Source of the DNA: Mariprofundus sp.
GTDB taxonomy: Bacteria; Pseudomonadota; Zetaproteobacteria; Mariprofundales; Mariprofundaceae
Assembly: GCA_021772775.1 (NCBI GenBank)
Contig: JAJFLH010000018.1
Location: 1 to 64,000 of the forward strand
Direction of reading: 5' to 3'
Length of the DNA: 64,000 nucleotides
Shown: positions 61,942 to 64,000 of the stretch, piece by piece
How positions within the stretch are numbered: position 1 is the stretch's first letter
Layout: each line of letters opens with the position of its first letter
Notes under the pieces: model-generated
Database searches by the model: none
What the model was told of the DNA's origin: nothing
What the model saw: the letters and a program-made list of their open reading frames with translations, nothing else
Position numbers and translations under genes: made by a program

Positions 61942-63423
61942 ATGAGCATCATTCATTGGATTCGTTCCAATATATTTCGCACTTTTCGTGGCCGATTGGC
62001 CATGCTCTACATCACACTCGAGCTCAGTATTTTGCTTTTTGCTGCTGTGGTTCTATACAATGTCTTGTCCAATCGCATCTACCATGAGGTGGATGAACAG
62101 CTGATGAGTCAGGCCAGTACACTGGTCGATGAACTCGAAACCTCACCCTATTATTTCTGGTCGGGCCATTTAGGCACGTATGCGGATCACTTTCAGGGCC
62201 CTATTCAGCTCGTTGGTGCCAACGGACTTATTTTATTCAGTGCCAACCACTCGCTTATCAATAAAGGCGGCAATGATGTCAGTCGCGCTCTTGCCCATAC
62301 ATTCCGCGATGGTAGCCCCGCTTTCGCTTCGACAAATTCATTATTGAATAAAGCGAATATCAGAGTTATCGCATTCCCTATTCATAAAGCTGGACGAATT
62401 ACAGCCACTCTTTTGCTCGGTCACAGTACGGCAGATATTCGCGCTGTATTTAATATCCTATATGTTGTTGGTGGTATTCTTGGTCTGATCTCTATCATTA
62501 TCAGTGCCGTAGCTGGATATTACATGGCCAAACGTGCTTTGGAGCCAATTCAGGAAATCACCTCTACCGCACGTGGAGTAGCCGCTGGTGACTTGTCCCG
62601 TCGACTTAAATCCAAGTCCCAGGATAAAGAACTTCAAATTCTTGTACGTGTTTTGAATAAAATGTTTACCGACCTTGAGACCAGTTTTAAAGCACAGAAA
62701 CGGTTCACAGCCGATGCTTCACATGAGTTGCGTCTACCATTGACCATATTAAAAGGGGAGATTGAAGTCGCCCTACGTCGACCACGTAGTGAAGAGGAGT
62801 ATCAACAAATTTTACAACAACAGCTCGGTACTATTGATCGCATTCAGCGCATTGTGAATGACCTGCTCACACTGGCTCGAGCTGAAGCTGGACAACTTGA
62901 ATTGGTACAAACTTCTGTAGATCTATCGCTCTTATTACAGGAGATAGGGCAACACCATCTGATTCTCTTTGATAGCCAACAAATCCAGCTCGACATGCAA
63001 ATCGAGGATGATTTGATCATGATGGGGGAAGCCAATCAAATCGAACATACCATTATGAATCTACTCTCCAATGCATTTAAACATGCACCCGAACAATCGA
63101 GTATTCTGCTCTCCGCTCACTCTGAAGGGAATTCAGTGCTCATCTGTATACGTGATGAAGGTCCTGGTATCGCAGAAGAACAACAGAGCCGTCTGTTCGA
63201 TCGCTTTTATCGCGCTGATGATGCCCGCTGCCGTAAGGATGGTGATGGGGCTGGTTTGGGTTTAGCTATTTGCAAACGTATTGTTGATGCCCACAATGGT
63301 GAAATTTGGGTAGATAGTGAAATCGGTGCAGGCGCATCATTCTTTATTCGACTGCCCTTATCCTGCGCCGCCCTAAATCAAAATCATCAAAAACGACTGA
63401 ATAATATCCTCATCGACACTTAA
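61942..63423 (+). CDS. Sensor histidine kinase, CusS-like, partner of the OmpR regulator
   Basis: 493 residues. TM1 is about 20-42, a periplasmic domain about 43-170, TM2 about 172-195. HAMP follows (KRALEPIQEITSTARGVAAGDLSRRL). The H-box is FTADASHELRLPLTILKGE with His near 261, where the usual HELRTPL has Leu instead of Thr. The ATPase domain is complete: MNLLSNAFKHA, RDEGPGI, FDRFYRADDAR, GAGLGLAICKRIV. Cognate of the response regulator upstream. The Thr is part of the ExxT motif needed for phosphatase activity in many HisKA kinases, so signal shut-off may be altered. ATG 61942 is preferred to TTG 61927. Confidence 0.92.
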   Translation: MSIIHWIRSNIFRTFRGRLAMLYITLELSILLFAAVVLYNVLSNRIYHEVDEQLMSQASTLVDELETSPYYFWSGHLGTYADHFQGPIQLVGANGLILFSANHSLINKGGNDVSRALAHTFRDGSPAFASTNSLLNKANIRVIAFPIHKAGRITATLLLGHSTADIRAVFNILYVVGGILGLISIIISAVAGYYMAKRALEPIQEITSTARGVAAGDLSRRLKSKSQDKELQILVRVLNKMFTDLETSFKAQKRFTADASHELRLPLTILKGEIEVALRRPRSEEEYQQILQQQLGTIDRIQRIVNDLLTLARAEAGQLELVQTSVDLSLLLQEIGQHHLILFDSQQIQLDMQIEDDLIMMGEANQIEHTIMNLLSNAFKHAPEQSSILLSAHSEGNSVLICIRDEGPGIAEEQQSRLFDRFYRADDARCRKDGDGAGLGLAICKRIVDAHNGEIWVDSEIGAGASFFIRLPLSCAALNQNHQKRLNNILIDT

Positions 63424-63428
63424 AAGGC

Positions 63429-64000
63429 TTATTTTTTTGCCACCAGATAGCGCTGTGGTCTCTTCTTCAAATCACCGGCGACACTCTCTGCAGCAACACC
63501 AGCCACAAACTTTAACCCTTTTGAACTATCCCTGGCATGCTCCATCAAACTTTCAAAGTTTTTATAAAGATAGCGTTTATCTTCGACATGAATATGACTG
63601 ATATAACCCACTTCTAAAATATAAGGAGAAAGATCATCACGATCATAACCGACATTATATATATTCGAGGATAACAGCTTGCGATCCTGGGTGGCATACA
63701 GATCTGCTGCCAATACCATACCTGGTCGATAAGGTTTAAATGGCGAGCCCGAAGCATAACCAAAACGTTTAATGTCCACTCTGATCAAGGCATCAATACC
63801 TCTAGCCCGTGGATCTTTTTTGCGATATGCCTTTTGCGCTTCCCAATAACTCATATCCAGATCAACAACACGATATCCCAGTCTGCGTAAGCGGTACTTG
63901 ATGCCTTGACGCATCTTGGCAATTGAAAGCTGTAAGAGTGCCGGATTGGCACCTTGATACTTGATACGTTTACTCTCCCGTACCACTTGTTGTACGATCT
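63429..64000 (-). CDS. Unidentified protein, N-terminus beyond window edge
   Basis: The frame stays open to the right edge without a stop, so the true start probably lies outside; a GTG at 63986 is the first internal candidate. About 190 residues are visible. I do not recognise the family. The visible part is basic, has no membrane helix, and contains LSIAKMRQGIKYRLRRLGYRVVDLDMSYWEA, then GIDALIRVDIKRFGYAS and PGMVLAADLYATQDRKLLSSNIYNVGYD. It ends DLKKRPQRYLVAKK. The pattern of alternating strands with a solvent-exposed loop is reminiscent of periplasmic lipoproteins of DUF type, but this is a guess. It converges on the sensor kinase with 5 bp between the stops. Confidence 0.6.
   Translation of the reverse strand, partial: IVQQVVRESKRIKYQGANPALLQLSIAKMRQGIKYRLRRLGYRVVDLDMSYWEAQKAYRKKDPRARGIDALIRVDIKRFGYASGSPFKPYRPGMVLAADLYATQDRKLLSSNIYNVGYDRDDLSPYILEVGYISHIHVEDKRYLYKNFESLMEHARDSSKGLKFVAGVAAESVAGDLKKRPQRYLVAKK

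Overview
The window comes from a Gram-negative bacterium, most likely a member of the Pseudomonadota. It encodes heptose/LPS synthesis (GmhB), phospholipid acylation (PlsC), a lipoprotein foldase, a TonB/TolA-type envelope protein, a Tat-exported binding protein, MscS, GluQ and QueA. The class cannot be fixed by reading alone. The split glycine decarboxylase (gcvPA/gcvPB), the many PAS-rich hybrid kinases and the paired soluble and membrane pyrophosphatases would fit an environmental aquatic lineage; a zetaproteobacterium is a guess only. Coding density is high, gene order is mostly housekeeping, and no complete rRNA, tRNA or CRISPR array was seen.

Layout. 1-140: edge of an IS30-family insertion sequence. 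0.2-8.3 kb: cstA, a PpiC-type lipoprotein, then rplY-pth-ychF-ppa-hppA. 8.4-16.3 kb (minus strand): plsC, gmhB, a four-PAS hybrid kinase, trxB, mgtE, mscS. 16.4-26.7 kb: a sensory block with a Tat-exported PotD-like binding protein plus hybrid kinase, a serine hydrolase, then two SBP_bac_3-like proteins plus a second hybrid kinase. 26.7-34.5 kb: an SDR, then NusG_II - Gx transporter - TonB_C protein - mutY - NCS2 permease - MEKHLA protein, rsmA, and an HDOD response regulator. 34.6-40.0 kb: folD-gcvT-gcvH-gcvPA-gcvPB (minus strand). 40.0-50.2 kb: ROK kinase, VOC protein, hybrid kinase, queA-nadE, cysM-like, gluQ, a cation/proton antiporter. 50.3-64 kb: CHASE-like hybrid kinase with a REC protein, gpmI, DUF4126, SEL1, a histidine phosphatase, polA, nudF, an OmpR/CusS-like two-component pair, and an unidentified protein running off the right edge.

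Most notable is the 16.4-26.7 kb sensory block. It holds three orphan periplasmic binding proteins (no ABC permease or ATPase genes), two hybrid kinases with nearly identical catalytic cores, and a secreted serine hydrolase. On its left, just upstream of mscS, lies a decayed copy of the 3' end of an SDR gene. On its right is the intact SDR in the same orientation. That is the geometry expected of an island inserted at the 3' end of the SDR gene, or of an old duplication. Five hybrid histidine kinases occur in the window, all ending in a receiver domain with no Hpt protein visible, and a sixth locus encodes a receiver protein that ends in an isolated H-box helix.

A small family of palindromic intergenic elements with related termini (ACCRCRRAGGA) is present at three places, one of them inside the gcv operon. 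All functional statements come from reading the translated sequence and recalled family signatures; no database search was run.
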